Part shown: piece after piece, positions 1 through 13,100 of the stretch
Layout of the letters: every line of letters begins with the position of its first letter
Position numbering within the stretch: the stretch's first letter is position 1
Assembly (NCBI GenBank): GCA_013399875.1
Contig: VXAZ01001750.1
Coordinates: forward strand, 41,898 to 105,897
Reading direction: 5' to 3'
Source: Gymnorhina tibicen
Taxonomy: Eukaryota; Chordata; Aves; Passeriformes; Artamidae
Length of the DNA stretch: 64,000 nucleotides
Translations under genes and position numbers: made by a program
Notes under the pieces: model-generated
What the model saw: the letters and a program-made list of their open reading frames with translations, nothing else
What the model was told of the DNA's origin: nothing
Databases searched by the model: none

Positions 1-999
1 TTTAATGTATTCATAAAATAAAATTTTATACATTTTTGGTAGTGTTTTGACTCTAAATCCCTCTTAACATTTGGGTTGTTTTCCTTGATTCGGAAACGCT
101 GTGTTAACTCCTCCTCCAAACCAAGTTTTTAGTCACCTCTAGAACCAGAGTATGTATTGGTACACTTCAAATTGTTGTAGATTTTCGTGTTATTCAGATT
201 TCTTTCCTGGGAAGTGTCTAGATGTCCTGGGAGGCATGGGCACTTCCCATGCTCCCTTTCCACTCTGTGCTCTCAGCTTGGGCGATGAAAAATCTCTCAG
301 GAATTTTGGGGACAAGAGACGGAGGCAAGACCCACACCTCTATGAAGAATAGGAAACATTTTGCTGAGTTTACCTCATTTTCTGCTTCCTCCCAGGTAAT
401 TTGAAACTTAATAATATCTCTGTTTCTATGGAGATATTTAGACGGGAAAAGACTGTTAGAGGGCTTGAATCCAACCTCTTAGATGAGTGCAGGAGAAACG
501 TCAAAGCTGGGGAAGTTGTATCAGGAAGAATCCCATCTACCCATCTCCTGCAACAGCCCCTCCAACAGCTCCATGATTCATTAAGCTCTGGTTGAAACTC
601 TGGATAGTCACTCAAAGGGGATCAAACACAGACAGATGTCTCAAAAGGGTCACCAGAGCACCCCATGCTTTGCTGGAAGAGTCTAAGAGGGGTTGGCATC
701 TTCTGTAGGGTCTTGACACAAGACCCATTTGTCCTGTGTGTTGATGGAAAGCATCCCTCCTGCTGGAACTAACCCTTACCAACACAAATGGCTGCATAAA
801 TTATCTGAAGGATTCAGTACCATGAAGGGAAAGGAAAAAAAAGGAAAAAAGAAGGCTTTCTGATAACTCACATGTACAGGACAAACTCAGCTGCAGGTAT
901 GCAAAGCTGGGTGGAAGACACGGGTCTGTGAACTGTGTGGCTTCAGTGGAGCCCAAGACCACGTTCAGGGCAAGGGGCAGCACCAGTGCCAGAGCTGGG

Positions 1000-1528
1000 A
1001 TCCAGAACCCCCCTGTGCTGGGCTGAGCCCAGAGCCCCAGGGCAGCAGGGGAGGGGGGATTCTGCCCCTCTGCCCCGCTTTGCTGAGACCCCCCTGCAGG
1101 GCTGCATCCAGCCCTGGGCCCAGCACAGGAAGGACAGGGAGCTGCTGGAGCCAGCCCAGAGCAGGGACACCAAGGGGAGCAGAGGGATGGAGCAGCTCTG
1201 CCGTGAGGAAAGGCTGAGGGAATTGGGATTGTTCAGCCTGGAGAAGAGAAGGCTCTGGGGTGACCTCACTGTGGCCTTGCAGTGCCTGAAGGGAGCCCAC
1301 AGGAAAGATGGAGAGAGACTCTTGACAAGGGCCTGGAGTGACCGGACAAGGGGCAATGGCTTCACACTGACAGAGAGGAGGGTTAGATTGGGTATGAGGA
1401 AGAAATTGTTCCCTGTGAGGGTGCTGAGGCCCTCACAGTTTGCCCAGAGAAGCTGTGGCTGCCCCATCCCTGGAAGTGTCCAAGGCCAGGCTGGATGGGA
1501 CTCTGAGCAGCCTGGGGTAATTGGCCAT
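1000..1528 (+). mobile_element. CR1 LINE 3' fragment
   Basis: Plus-oriented, 5'-truncated CR1. It shows the diagnostic order of segments: a GATGGAGCAGCTCTG block, a TTCAGCCTGGAGAAGAGAAG block, a GGAAGAAATTGTTCCCTGTG block, and AAGCTGTGGCTGCCCCATCC. It stops before the usual 3' tail (last recognisable part about 1527), so the 3' end is also lost. It closely resembles the copies at 28153-28737 and 47150-47605. The open reading frame across it is incidental. Confidence 0.9.
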
Positions 1529-2761
1529 CTAATTAAAGATACGCTTATAAAAGGAAATAAACAGCCCCAAATCTCTATTGCATTGTTTTTGGGGGGGTTT
1601 CTGCTTGTTTTACTTTTGGCATTTGCTGAAGCCATCCTGCACTGCACTGATTTGAGCAATGGAGGAGACAATTAGGTCTCAGGCATTTAACTACAGGTGA
1701 CTTTGTTCCTTGGAAAAATGGCCCAACTGCAAACTCTTGTGCTCCATGTTTGGAATCACAACGATTCAGCAGATGCCAAGGGGACATTTGGTTTCCTTGT
1801 CAGAACCCAAGAGTAAAGAGGAAGTAAGAATCTCTCCCAGCTGCTGGACAGCTGAGGGAGGAGACTCAGGCTAATATAAAACACTGTGAATCTCTGAGCG
1901 TAATATATGTAATGCAAACTGGAATTGCAGTGAACTGCAGTGACCAATCCTGGCTGAGGAAATAGCTGTCACTGGAGAAAAAAATTATGAAAACAAACAA
2001 CCAAGTATGCAGCCACAAGCAGAGATTTCTTTTTTCTCTCCAGCCAAGCTCTGCATCCAGCTCAGTCCAAAAGCATGTTTGTTTTGGAAGCCATATGCTG
2101 CTGAAAAGTGTTTGGCCAAAATCCAAGGGGCCAGTAAGTCCAGATGAGCTGAACAAGCTGTGTCCTTGGATCATGAGATTTGGAGATATTATTCAATCCT
2201 GGATCTCATGAGCACATGTAATTGTTGGTTATTTTTTGTCACAGGGTGTGGACCAAAATGCCTTGATTAGGACTAATTTTTTTTCCCCTCACAATTAACT
2301 GTTTACAACTCACAATTTTTTTGTATGTTTTCATGAACCATAGCTCACAGCTCTGGAATAGCTTCTCCAAGGACAATGAGACCACACCAACTTATGTCAA
2401 ATGAGAAATCGTTAGGGATGATGTATAAAACAACACAGTTTATAATTATATTTGTTTCAGGGCTCTCTGGAGAAGAGCTTCCTTTCGTTTTTTTTTAATG
2501 AGAAATGATCCATCCTGACTCATTCCAGGTTGCTGGAGCCTGGTGTTTTTCCTGGAGTTACTTTACCTATGACCTGAGCCCAGGACTCACTGGTCCGACA
2601 CAAATCTTCCAGCTTATTGAAGAGGCGATGAAACAAAATGATTCAAAAATCTAAAGAAGGGAATTATGCTAATCAGCATAGGTGTCACTCAGTAACTTTA
2701 ACTACCTCAGTTATCCAGTGAGGGACAAGCCAGCTTACATTTAACTCAGGGTCAAAACACA

Positions 2762-3023
2762 GGTGGAATGGCTTCAAAGTGACAGAGAGGAGGTTTAGGT
2801 TGGATATCAGGAAGAAATTCTTCCCTGTGAGGGTGGGGAGGCCCTGGCACAGGTTGCCCAGAGAAGCTGTGGCTGCCTCATCCCTGGCAGTGTCCAAGGC
2901 CAGGCTGGATGGGGCTCGGAGCAACCTGGGATAGTGGAAGGTGTCCCTGCCATGGCAATGGGGTTGGAATGAGATGGGCTGTGAGGTGCCTTCCAACCCA
3001 AACCATTCTATGATTCTACGATG
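2762..3023 (+). mobile_element. CR1 LINE 3' end
   Basis: Plus-oriented CR1 3' terminus. It has the GGAAGAAATTCTTCCCTGTG block, the GCACAGGTTGCCCAGAGAAG block, a TGCCATGGCAATGGG variant of the usual palindrome, and ends with AACCATTCTATGATTCTACG, the typical octamer tail. Confidence 0.92.
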
Positions 3024-5162
3024 ACGATGATTTTGCAAAGGCAATGACTACAGAAAGAGAAACTGTGGGAAAGTGGATATGTATGGGGCATGTCTGGGTG
3101 TCGCTTTCTGTAAATCTTGAGCAAATCTGTAGACATTGTGTTTGCACATTTTAAAGAGAAACTTGCAGATTTCAAAATAAGAAAAAGCTAATCTCCAATG
3201 GGATTTATTTCCTACACCCCTATAACAATCAACATGCAGGTCCACAGGCCACCTGGGTGACTGGAATTTCTTGTGTATGACATTTCTTATGTATGTTTGC
3301 ATTCTGCACATGCATCTCAGTTCATGCTGAGCTGGTCATCAGCTGATCATGAAGGTGGTAACTTGAACATTTCCATTCTTCCACCAGCAGTGGAGGCTGG
3401 GGGAGGAATCAACCATGGAGCAAAGGGTCCAGAAGTGACACCAGTGTCAAAGAGACATAGTCATGTTCAGGGTAGGCAGATGGGCTGATCAGCCTCTGGC
3501 ATTTAAGCAAGTCCATTAGGGATAATGGAAAGGATAATAAAGAAGATTTTTTTTAAATTTAAAAAAAAAAGTGTTAAGTTTAATTTCTAAGTTTTGAAAA
3601 AATTGTCAGCCAAGAAATGTTTGCTTTTGGAGAGCTGAGCAGTTTGATGAGAGTCCAGATCTTCAATAAAGATGACAAGAACAGCCTGACTGACTTATTT
3701 GAAAGAGAATGCATTTCCCAACCAGCCCTCGCATGGCACCAGCTTGTGACAGCTGTGAAAATGGCCAAAGATCAGTAGGGCCCAGGTGCAGGATCAGTGT
3801 CCCAGCAGCTGATGAACCTTTGCACAATGTGACTCTCAAGTTCCTCCTCACCAGCAACGTGACAGGCTGAGAAAGCAACATGAAGAACTATTGTGTCTAC
3901 AATTAAAAGAAAAAAATATTGTAGCTGCACATCTACCTGAAGTCATTTTGTGAAAGAAAATGTGTCAGGGGCAGAGTTCAAGACATATTTTTGCCAGATT
4001 TCTGTTCAGTCTCATATATCCTCCTCTATGAGCTCCCTGTCACAGAAATACCTCAAAAAACAGAACCTAGCTCCTGAGCAAAGATGAGCTAACAGAGTTT
4101 AGCTGAAAAAATGAAGCCACTGTTACTCGTCTTGCCCTGCCCCTCACAAACTCTGATCTCCACATTCCTTTAAAGGACTCCAGAATCACAGACTGGTCTT
4201 GCAGTGGCTTAGGGAATCTTTCTATTTTCCTTGCATTAGAAACACTGAGTACAAGGACAATGTTCAGTCATGACTTTCTTCATTTATTATTTAGGCTTTT
4301 ATGTCAAAAAAATCACTCTTAAAACTTATGGAGAGCAAAGATTTCTCCAATGAAGTTTTAGTTTCAAAGAGATCCCGCCAAAAAATAAGTCTCAGAGCTA
4401 AAGAGCAACACCTGCAATTGCACTGAGGCAGCTCTAACCATATCAGTCACATGCTCTGTTGTTACTGTCCCACAGTAAAAGTGCCCTTGGCTGATGATGA
4501 CGTCTGCATATTTTGTCCTTCTGTTTCACTGCATTCCCCTCTCCCTCTTTTCGTTTTTCATTCCTAATTTCTTTAACCTAAGCTTTTTTTATCTCTTCTT
4601 CAAGGAGACATTTGAGTGAAACATGTGAAACCAAGAGATTGGAATAAGTTTAAAATCAGGTTACAACAAAGTTTATTATTGATCCTTGTCTTCTGCCTAA
4701 CAAGGGGAAAATATCCATTTAGTTTATTGGGAACTGTCAATGAATGTAGAGGCAGATGTCACTGAAACCTAGAAATACTTAGATCAGAAGGGGCTCCTGG
4801 ATGTTTCTAGTCCAAGCTGAGATAACAATGTTGGGAAATAGAAAACTTTACATAAACTGAAGAGTTTTCCCAAAATAAAACAATCAGCCTGCTGTTAGGC
4901 ACCTTGCGGTGTATTACAATAAGAGATGGATGACTGAAGTGACTTTCTTGTTGAGGCTCTGTATCTGTGTCCCCAGGATTCCTTAGGACCTGGAAGCAAT
5001 CACACCAGGAGAAAGGATACACTTTCTCAGCCAAGACACACTGCCTGGACAGGCAGGTCAGCAGGACTGGGCTGTGCACAGGGCAGATTTCAGAATCCAG
5101 ACAAACTTCAGGCCTTCCAAGCCTCAACACCAAACCAGAACATTTTGCAGCCTTCCAGACCT

Positions 5163-5492
5163 GAGGGGAGCCCACAGGAAAGATGGAGAGAGACTCTTGA
5201 CAAAGGCCTGGAGTGACAGGACAGGGGAGAATGGCTCCAATGTGACAGAGGGCAGGGTTAGATGGGATATCAGGAAGAAATTGTTCTCTTGAGGGTGGTG
5301 AGGCCCTGGCACAGGGAGGTTGCCCAGAGGAACTGTGGCTGCCCCATCTCTGGAAGTGTTCAAGGCCAGGTTGGATGGGGCTCAGAGCAACCTGGGATTG
5401 TGAAAGGTGTCCCTGTCCACGGCAGTGGGTTGGAATGAAATAATCTTTAAGATCCCTTCCAATCAGGCCATTCTGTGATTCTATGATTTTTT
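5163..5492 (+). mobile_element. CR1 LINE 3' end
   Basis: Plus-oriented CR1 3' terminus beginning in the GGGAGCCCACAGGAAAGATG block and ending CCATTCTGTGATTCTATG, followed by a T-run. It has a small insertion (GGCACAGGGAGGTTGCCC) in the conserved block and is moderately diverged. Confidence 0.92.
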
Positions 5493-5904
5493 TTTTTAAA
5501 TTAAGGGTATCAGCAGCTCTCACCACAGATTGCACCCATCCTCTCTCCCATAACACCTAAGAAAACTCAGACCCCTTAAAATGACAGAAACAGTCTCTGT
5601 TCAGAAAACAAAACCTTTTAGGGACTGGTTCTGCTTTGCCTGGGAGCCGTGCCAAGGATTTCAGCTGGAGGAGGAATAAGGCCCTTCGTTTCAGTTCATT
5701 AGAGCAGGCACACTGCAGAAACTGCTGGTACATGCTGCGGTCCCAAACCCAGTGGGCTGTGCTTACCTCATCTTTTTCACGTAGGTGAGCTGAGCCAGGA
5801 TGTTTTCTTTAGTCGTGGGCAGTGTGACAAGAATGGGGCCTCCAAATAAGGTCACTCAGGATGTGTTTAACAACACCGGGTGAAGTCTGTGGCAAAGGCT
5901 TCTG

Positions 5905-5926
5905 CACACACACACACACACACACA
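5905..5926. repeat. (CA)11 microsatellite
   Basis: Uninterrupted CA dinucleotide repeat of 11 units. It is likely length-polymorphic. Confidence 0.95.
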
Positions 5927-6947
5927 GAGCGTCCACTGTACATTCCCTCGGCTCAGTGCGTCAGTATTCCTAGAATAACTGCTGGAGAGGCACTCCACCC
6001 TTGTACTTCCAATGCTGGGGGTGTGACAGTCTCAGAGCCACTTGTAACAGTGATTTTAAGAAAGGGGAGGCAGAGGGACAGGCCCTTGATTTCTGTGACC
6101 TCTTTTGAAGAGATGCAGTGCAAAGGAAATTATTAAGAGCAGAGGTAGTTTCTAATCTGTCAACCCAGACTTGCTTATGAGTTGAGAAGCAGAGAGCAAG
6201 AGGCTTCCTGAGGCCAGCACAGGCACTCAGATGGCACAGAATGCTGCAAAAGGGCAAGCCACCCACCTGTTTAAATATAAGTCAATATGCCTTATTAGGC
6301 AAGAGTGCTACAGGTGCTCCTACGTGATGAAAGGAACTCCAGCAGTGTGAGGGGACGTGTAGTTTTACTCGTAGGAGAATCCTGGAAGGCAAATCCATTC
6401 GATGGACTAGAAAACACCTTTTTTTTTTAACCTGCAAATTTCTGATGGTCCACAAAGCCCTTCCAAAAGACAACTGAAAGTCACTTTTAGTAACTTAAAT
6501 TTGTTGTAAAAAAAGCTTGCCTTTGCCTTGTGAGTCCTCCCCAGACTGAAGGGATAAGCAGTAAAAGAAAGCAGCACAAGGGATGACATATAGCTGCTGA
6601 GGGTTTTACAGAGTTGAGGTGGTAAGTCTGGATCACCAAATGGCTGAAAGCTGAAACCGAAAGCAGTCAAAATGGGGGAAAGTCAGACCCCAATCTGCTC
6701 CTATGACCCTCAGTTCCTTCTGTGTACAGTTTTGGGTATAATTTGCAGTTAAATGATGATACCACAGAGGCCTGAACGTCACCTGTGTTCCAGCTGAGGC
6801 ACCTGGCCCAGGTGAGTGCCCAGAATACCTGGCTTAGCCTGAGCTGAGCTGCCTCTAGAGCAAGGAGCAGGAGGCAGCAGGAGCAGGCCCGGGAAAAAGG
6901 CATGGCAGGGAGGGAGGGGAGTGAGACTCACTAAGGGCTGGAGCATC

Positions 6948-7096
6948 AATCACAGAATCACAGAATCACAGAATCACAGAATCACAGAATCACAGAATCA
7001 CAGAATGATTTGGGTTGAAAGGAATCACGAAAATCATCTTGTTTCAACCCCCTGCTGTGGGCAGGGACACTTTCCTCCTAGACCAGGTTGCTCAAG
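6948..7096 (-). mobile_element. CR1 3' end with expanded octamer tail
   Basis: Minus-oriented CR1 3' end. Seven exact tandem copies of the octamer AATCACAG occupy 6948-7003. They are followed by the GATTTGGGTTGAAAGG start of the CR1 3' UTR in antisense and by TGGGCAGGGACACTTTCCTC, after which the element is truncated. Confidence 0.92.
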
Positions 7097-9794
7097 GATT
7101 ATCTGAAATAAATTTCATCCTGAAAGCTGGGGTCTGTCTCATCCATCTTTTCCTCTCAGCTTTTGCTCTGGAGGGAGGATTTCCTCACTTTACCTTGGTT
7201 CCTGACATTCACCATAGATGGTAGCTCCTCCAGGCTGTCTCCCAGCTCCCCTTCCAGGATACATCTAAGGAAAGCCCTGCCCCACTGTGGCACCTGACAC
7301 TGGCTGTGTAGCACCCCTGCAGTGGGAAGTGGAAAATGTGGCAATGTGAAATGGTTCTGATCTTTAAATTCAGTTCCATTTTTTCCTTTTTTTTTTGTCC
7401 CTACAACAAGCAATTTCTGCTAATTATCAGCAATTTCTTAGCTGAGAACTGAGAAAAGCCATCTCAATTCATCAGACACCACAGAGCAATATAGAAATCC
7501 AAAAAATCAATACCAACTCCTGTGGAAAAACTTGCAGAAATATTGTTATTGCTGATGCATCAGCATAACATGCAAGACAAGAAAGGTTGTCATCACTTCT
7601 ATTATAACAGACTTGGCTGAAGGAGTAAAGCAGCTTTCATACACCTGGCTACCCCATCAACAGCTGAATGGGTAGAGGATAAGTGAAATACACACAGAAG
7701 GAATAAATGGATCAGCCTGCAATAAAAAAGACATGGACTGTAAAAAAAAACAACAACAACAAAACCACAACAAACCACATGCAGTGGGCATTTATAGGTT
7801 TAAAACAAAAAAGTCTGTGAAAAAGCAAAATTTGTATTAACATCCTCACAAGCAGAGACTTCATAAATTCACTTTAGCCCAGCAGATTAAACAGAACTTA
7901 GTAAAGTCTAGAGTTTTCTTGACACTGTGGGAGACTTTAGAAAATGCCAAACAATTTAAGCTTGCAAAAGTAATCTTTGCTTGTCTGACTATTATAAAAA
8001 GAGAAACAGATGCTCACAACTGGCATGTGCTTAAATGAGGCCGAATAAATTCTTCAAACATCTGAGAATGATTTCTGTGCCACCAAGGCACTGGAGAGAG
8101 ATCAGATCAGTGCGTGCTGGCAAGCACAGGAAAATGTCATGGTAAATCTGAAACATCAAACCAGAAAAACTGCAGTCACAAAAGAATGACAGAATATTCC
8201 AAGAGGGTAGAGTGCCTCTGTGAGACACTTGTGCAACTGCCCTTGAGGTATCAATAGCCACTTTTCTATAGGAGTCTAATAAAGAGGGCAAAGAAAAAAA
8301 CCCAGAACAACCAACCAACCAAAAACCCCAAACGTTTGTTCTAAGACCAGAATGAAAAATATGGGTGGATAATTTCAACAGTAAATAGAGATACCACTTT
8401 AAAAAAAAGAGAAGAAAAATTAACCCTCCTTTCCTTCTAAGTCACATTTTAATTTAAAGCATTTCAGATGTTATAACCAGTAAAACATCTGAGGCCTGGA
8501 TTGTCTTTCAGTGCAGCCAGCTTTGTCAGCCTGCTCAGTTTAAGATCTGACCCTTATACACTTTGGCTAAAAAGTGCTGTCATTTACACAGGTGAATATA
8601 CTCTGACGCAAGTCTCTGGATTTACACAGGTGTGGCAGCAGAATTTGGCAGAGTTTTACTAATTTTAAACAATAACAAAACCAAAATCAGATCCACTTTT
8701 GCAGTGGGTTACAGTTGTATCAATCCATTAATGTTATCAATCCATTATATGCTGATGGCACAGCTCCACAGCTTGTTAATGAAACTAAGAATTTTTCACA
8801 CTATGTCCATCTAGAGACCGAAACTGAACCTAACACTGCTAGTTAAAATCCTCAGTTCTCATTAACAAAATTATCAGTTATTGGTTGGTACTTTTGTCAG
8901 GTTTATATTAAATTTTGGAAGAAACCTTAACACACTCCAGTTTTGGAACCTGTTACTCCTATCATTGATTCACCCATATACAGTGTCCCATCAGTACAGC
9001 ATTTTCATGTAATAAATGGAACCACCTGTTTTTTAAATCAGAAAATTTGTTTGTAAAGGCCCAGAACATTGGCAGGACACCTGAGAAGCAGGTCTTGTAT
9101 CTTGGAACATGTTTTACAAACTGCCAGCCAGATGTGCAATGCAGGAGCAAACATCCAGCTTTTAAGTGTTTTACATGTTATTTTCAGCTGGTTTTGGCCA
9201 ACTTTAGATTATTTATGTGACTCAGAAGGAAACAGGAGAAATAAAAGGGACAGTTTATTTGAAGTAGGCTCTGATCATATCAAGTTTCCTTTGCTTAAAT
9301 GGAGTGACACAAATATCAGCCCAACAGGCTTGCTGTGGAACTTACACCATAATGAAGGGGGAATCAGGCTCAGGACAACTTAATATTAACTTTTGGTACA
9401 TTTGCAACAACATTTTAGCTGTATTTGATGTTTCCACTAAATCAGAATGCAGCTTGGAAACGGTGAGGGGAGGTGGGAGTCTGAATAAACACATCTGGCA
9501 AAAAAGAAAGATAATGCAGGTCCGAAGGGTCATTCCCTTCAGTTCAAGTGCAGTGGATTGCCCTTCCTGGATCCAACAGTAGGGGCGTGGGAAGCTTTCA
9601 GATGTCACAGGGTTGTAGATAACATTTGAACATATGATTAGCTTTTGTGAGCTGTCTTTAGAAACCTTACATTTTTCCCCCACACACCTTAGCCAGAGAT
9701 CCTTCCCTTGAGGTTTCGGGACACTTAAAATGTTGCTTTGCCAAAAATCAAGGATGTGGAGAAGGTTTTCCTGTGTGATGTCATGTTGCTGCCC

Positions 9795-9802
9795 TTTATA
9801 AG
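9795..9802 (+). promoter_or_regulatory. FGF23: FGF23 TATA box
   Basis: TTTATAAG lies 82 bases upstream of the FGF23 start codon. With standard TATA spacing (25-32 bases), transcription would start near 9825-9832 and give a 5' UTR of about 50-60 bases. The surroundings are not CpG-rich, which fits a tissue-restricted TATA-type promoter rather than a housekeeping one. The motif was read directly; the start site is inferred. Confidence 0.65.
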
Positions 9803-9883
9803 CCTCTGCAGAGAAGAAGGGATCCTGTCTGAGGATTCACACTCCAGGCACGAGGGCAGGCGAGGAGCAGACACTGACCCACC

Positions 9884-10112
9884 ATGGAGCTGCGAGTCAT
9901 TCCGCAGGGCATTCCCTGCAGCTCCCTGCTCCTGTTGCTCTGCAGCCTGAAGGCTTCCCTCGCCTTTCCCAATTCCTCTCCGCTGCTGAGTCCCAGCTGG
10001 GGGAATGGAGACCACCTGATGCACCTCTACACTGACACAGAGAGGAGCAGCTTCCACCTTCAAATCAACGCTGACGGCTATGTTGATGGCGCTCCTCACC
10101 AAACCATCTACA
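9884..10112 (+). CDS. FGF23: FGF23 coding exon 1
   Basis: 229 bases from the ATG to the donor (CA before GTAAGT at 10113). It encodes the signal peptide and the first part of the core, up to QTIY plus the first base of a serine codon. The following intron therefore interrupts a codon after its first base, as in mammalian FGF23. Confidence 0.96.
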
Positions 10113-13100
10113 GTAAGTGGCTTCCTATGGACCTCCAAGGGAGCAGGGGAGGGACAATGAGATTTTTTACTTCCTCACCACCTATAGAAAACCCCCTCTT
10201 CTCATTAGGCAGGCAGGCAGAGGAGCACAGCCAGGGGATGGAAAATATGCATCATTATTAATCTCCTTTTGTTTACCAAATAAAATCACTCCAAAGAAAT
10301 CTAGTGGATGGGGAATTTCATTCCTTGCCTAGGACAACTAACGTCCTATGGTTCCTGTAATACTCTGCAAGGAAAAACCACCTGAATTATCCTTCACTTC
10401 ATGATTTTACCCCCAGTTTCTGGTGGAAGTTCCTATTAGAGGTTGGTAATGACATCCCCCAAATAGCTACTTCCCACTGATGGTGCTACCAAAGGACCTG
10501 CACTGAGGGAACTCGCCAGAGCAGTGCTGGGAAACTGATGGCATCCATAAAAACTGTATTTTGGCACAGAGGGCTGAAAACTACTAAAACTTAAGTTTCA
10601 ATGTGCACAGAATATGGGCATGCAAAGGTCAGTTAAAAAGGGAAAAACTATGAAAGACCAGACTGGCATAAAAGAAGTGTTGAGCCTTTGGGGCTCATGA
10701 GAAGAAACTATGCCCTACTATCACTAAAAGGTTCCCAAATTGTGTCTTCACAGTTTATTTTATGATATATTTTATTATTCTATTTAAACAGAGAACAGTT
10801 TATTCTTCCTCCTTTGCTAAACACTTGGCTCAAACTCTTTAGTTAGTAGACAAATGTGGGGGTTTTTAAGACTTAGGGTTCTTTTATAGCATTTCAAAAG
10901 TACTTCTCTCTTAGCAGCACTCAAATCAGAAGAAGCTATGCATCATAAAACCCAGTTGTTGTTGTTGTTATTATTATTATTATTATACCTATTTTATACA
11001 CTCAGTTAAAAATCCAAGCCTAGGTAATGGAGCTTTTACATAAGTAAATAAAGATGTTTTTAAAAGTTATAGTTTAATTAATGAGGAAAAAGGATCACAT
11101 TCTGCTATTTTTTTAAGGAATTGATAATGAAACACTCACAGAAATGCTGGCACTGTCTTGTTATTCTTCCTACATATTTAAAGATTTTATAAAACTCATT
11201 TTAGGTATGTTGGTCAAGAACCAGTGTGGGATTTTAGAGAACAACAGATAGCAAAATATCACATTTTCCCATATCTGCCATGAAACAAGTACAGCAGGAT
11301 TTGGAATGGTGGAGCAGGAAAGATGGAAATCAGACAACAAAAGGGCTATTGAGAGGGAGGGTGACTGATTTGCTGCCACTGAGCCACCAGACAATGGGAA
11401 GTGCCAAGTTCTGTACCAGGATGGCATGGCCTGGGTGTGCATAATGTCCTGGGTGGGACAAGACAACAGGCACTGAGTCAAATGCAAGGAGCAGGTCAAG
11501 GAAAGTTGTTATTCCCACTTTACCTGGCACCAGTGACATTGCTCTTGGAGCACTACAGCAACCGAGTTCAAGTTAGATGAGGGGAAGGTGGAGCTGGTCT
11601 GGCAGAAGGTTTTCAGGGGGTCTTGATAATGACCTGTTGAGGTTTTAGTTCAGGAAAAGGGATGTTAAGGGCAATGTAATCACAGAATCACAGACTGGTT
11701 GAGGTTGGAAGGCACCACAGGAGGTCACCTGGTCCCACCTCCCTGCTCCAGCAGGGCCATCCCAGAGCACAGGGCACAGGATTGTGTCCAGATGGTTCTG
11801 GAATATCCCCAGTGAGGAGACTCCACACCCTCTCTGGGCAATCTGTTCAGGGCTCAGTCACTGCACAGGACAGAAGTTCTGCCTCCTGCCCAGATGGAAC
11901 TTCCTGCGACCATATCCTGCCCATTCCTCTTGTGCCATTGCTGGGTACCACTGAAAAAATACCACAGGGCAGTCACAAAGATGAGGGGGAAAAACTTCCT
12001 CTGGACATGGGCAATGACAGAACTGAGGGCAATGTCCTCAGATCACGCTTTGGGACTTCAGAGGGGAAAAAAGTTGTCTTTGGGAGGTTAGTGCCACACT
12101 GGAACAGGGCACCCAGAGAGGTGCTCTCCATCCTGGGAGTTTTGCAAAGCCATAGCAAACCTGATTTAGGGTGGGGAACAGTCCCAGGTCATGTGGGAGG
12201 TTGGTTTGGACTCCCAGAGGTCACTTCCAGCCAGAGCATCTGTGGATCTGTAAATGCAGTGTTGAACTGGATCTTGGATTGGATGTTCTTGTTCTGAACA
12301 GGTGCCCTAATGATCAAGTCTGAGGGTGCTGGCTCAGTAATAATCACAGGTGTGAAGAGTGGACGCTACCTGTGTATGGACATGAAAGGAAACATATTTG
12401 GCTCGGTGAGTGACCCTTCCTAAGCCTTGAGGCTGAATGGCCGGGGCATTCCGCTGCTTTGGTGCCCATTTCCCCAGCCAGGGCAAGCCTGGGTAGCTGC
12501 AGGTGGGGGGGGAAATGTAAGAGAGGGTCTGACACTTATTGTCAAACTTCCCTCTCTCCTTTGATTGTATTAAGTTGCAGGGGTGACAAAAATCATCTGA
12601 GGTCCTGCCTGGGTAAATGAGGATAAAATGAGATCCAGTGAGGGACCAACCTGTAGCACAGAGCTGTGAGTTGGGACCCTCTGGGAGAAAACAGGGTTTA
12701 TCATTAAAATTCCTTTGTTGAAAGCATGGGCATGCAACATTTGGGTCAGATACAGACCTGGGAGATTAGAAAAACACCTGCAGCAAGATTTCATCCCTCT
12801 TTCCCTCATTAGCCAGTGTTTGTAATTCACCAGACCCCTCTGCTCACAGGTATCCTATTTTTTCCCCTCAGCATTACTTCAGCCAAGAGGACTGTGTGTT
12901 CAACCACAGGACGCTGGAAAACGGGTACGATGTGTACCAATCCCCCAAACACCACTTCCTGGTGAGCTTAGGCAGAGTTAAACAAGCCTTCTCCCCCGGT
13001 ATGAACCTACCACCGTACTCCCAGTTTTTGTCCAGGAGGAACGAGATCCCTCTGTTCCGATTCAACACCCCCGAGCCCCACAGAAACACCAGGAGCGTAG

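Larger units (their letters stand above)
1..9794. other. Intergenic DNA upstream of FGF23
   Basis: No open reading frame here looks like a conserved protein. The longest (935-1675, both strands) lies inside a CR1 fragment. The stretch is AT-rich unique sequence with four CR1 LINE fragments (1000-1528, 2762-3023, 5163-5492, 6948-7096), a CA microsatellite at 5905-5926 and an A/AAC-rich patch at 7741-7785. In mammals the next gene on this side is FGF6, but none of its exons could be recognised. Distal FGF23 regulatory elements could be present and cannot be identified from sequence alone. Confidence 0.75.
10113..12301 (+). other. FGF23: FGF23 intron 1
   Basis: Intron of 2189 bases, GTAAGT to TTCTGAACAG. 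It contains a GTT/ATT trinucleotide repeat (10955-10987) and two adjoining CR1 fragments in opposite orientation (11678-11962 minus, 11975-12262 plus). The second ends about 40 bases before the acceptor. No other features were recognised. Confidence 0.9.

Noticed and set aside
935..1675. Overlapping open frames of more than 240 codons on both strands.
   Set aside because: They coincide with a CR1 3' untranslated fragment; neither product resembles a protein family.
6948..7003. Regular short direct repeats resembling a repeat array.
   Set aside because: Eight-base contiguous units without spacers are a CR1 tail, not a CRISPR array.
1..9700. Search for FGF6 exons, which flank FGF23 in mammals.
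   Set aside because: No beta-trefoil FGF motif was found on either strand; the gene, if present, lies outside the window.
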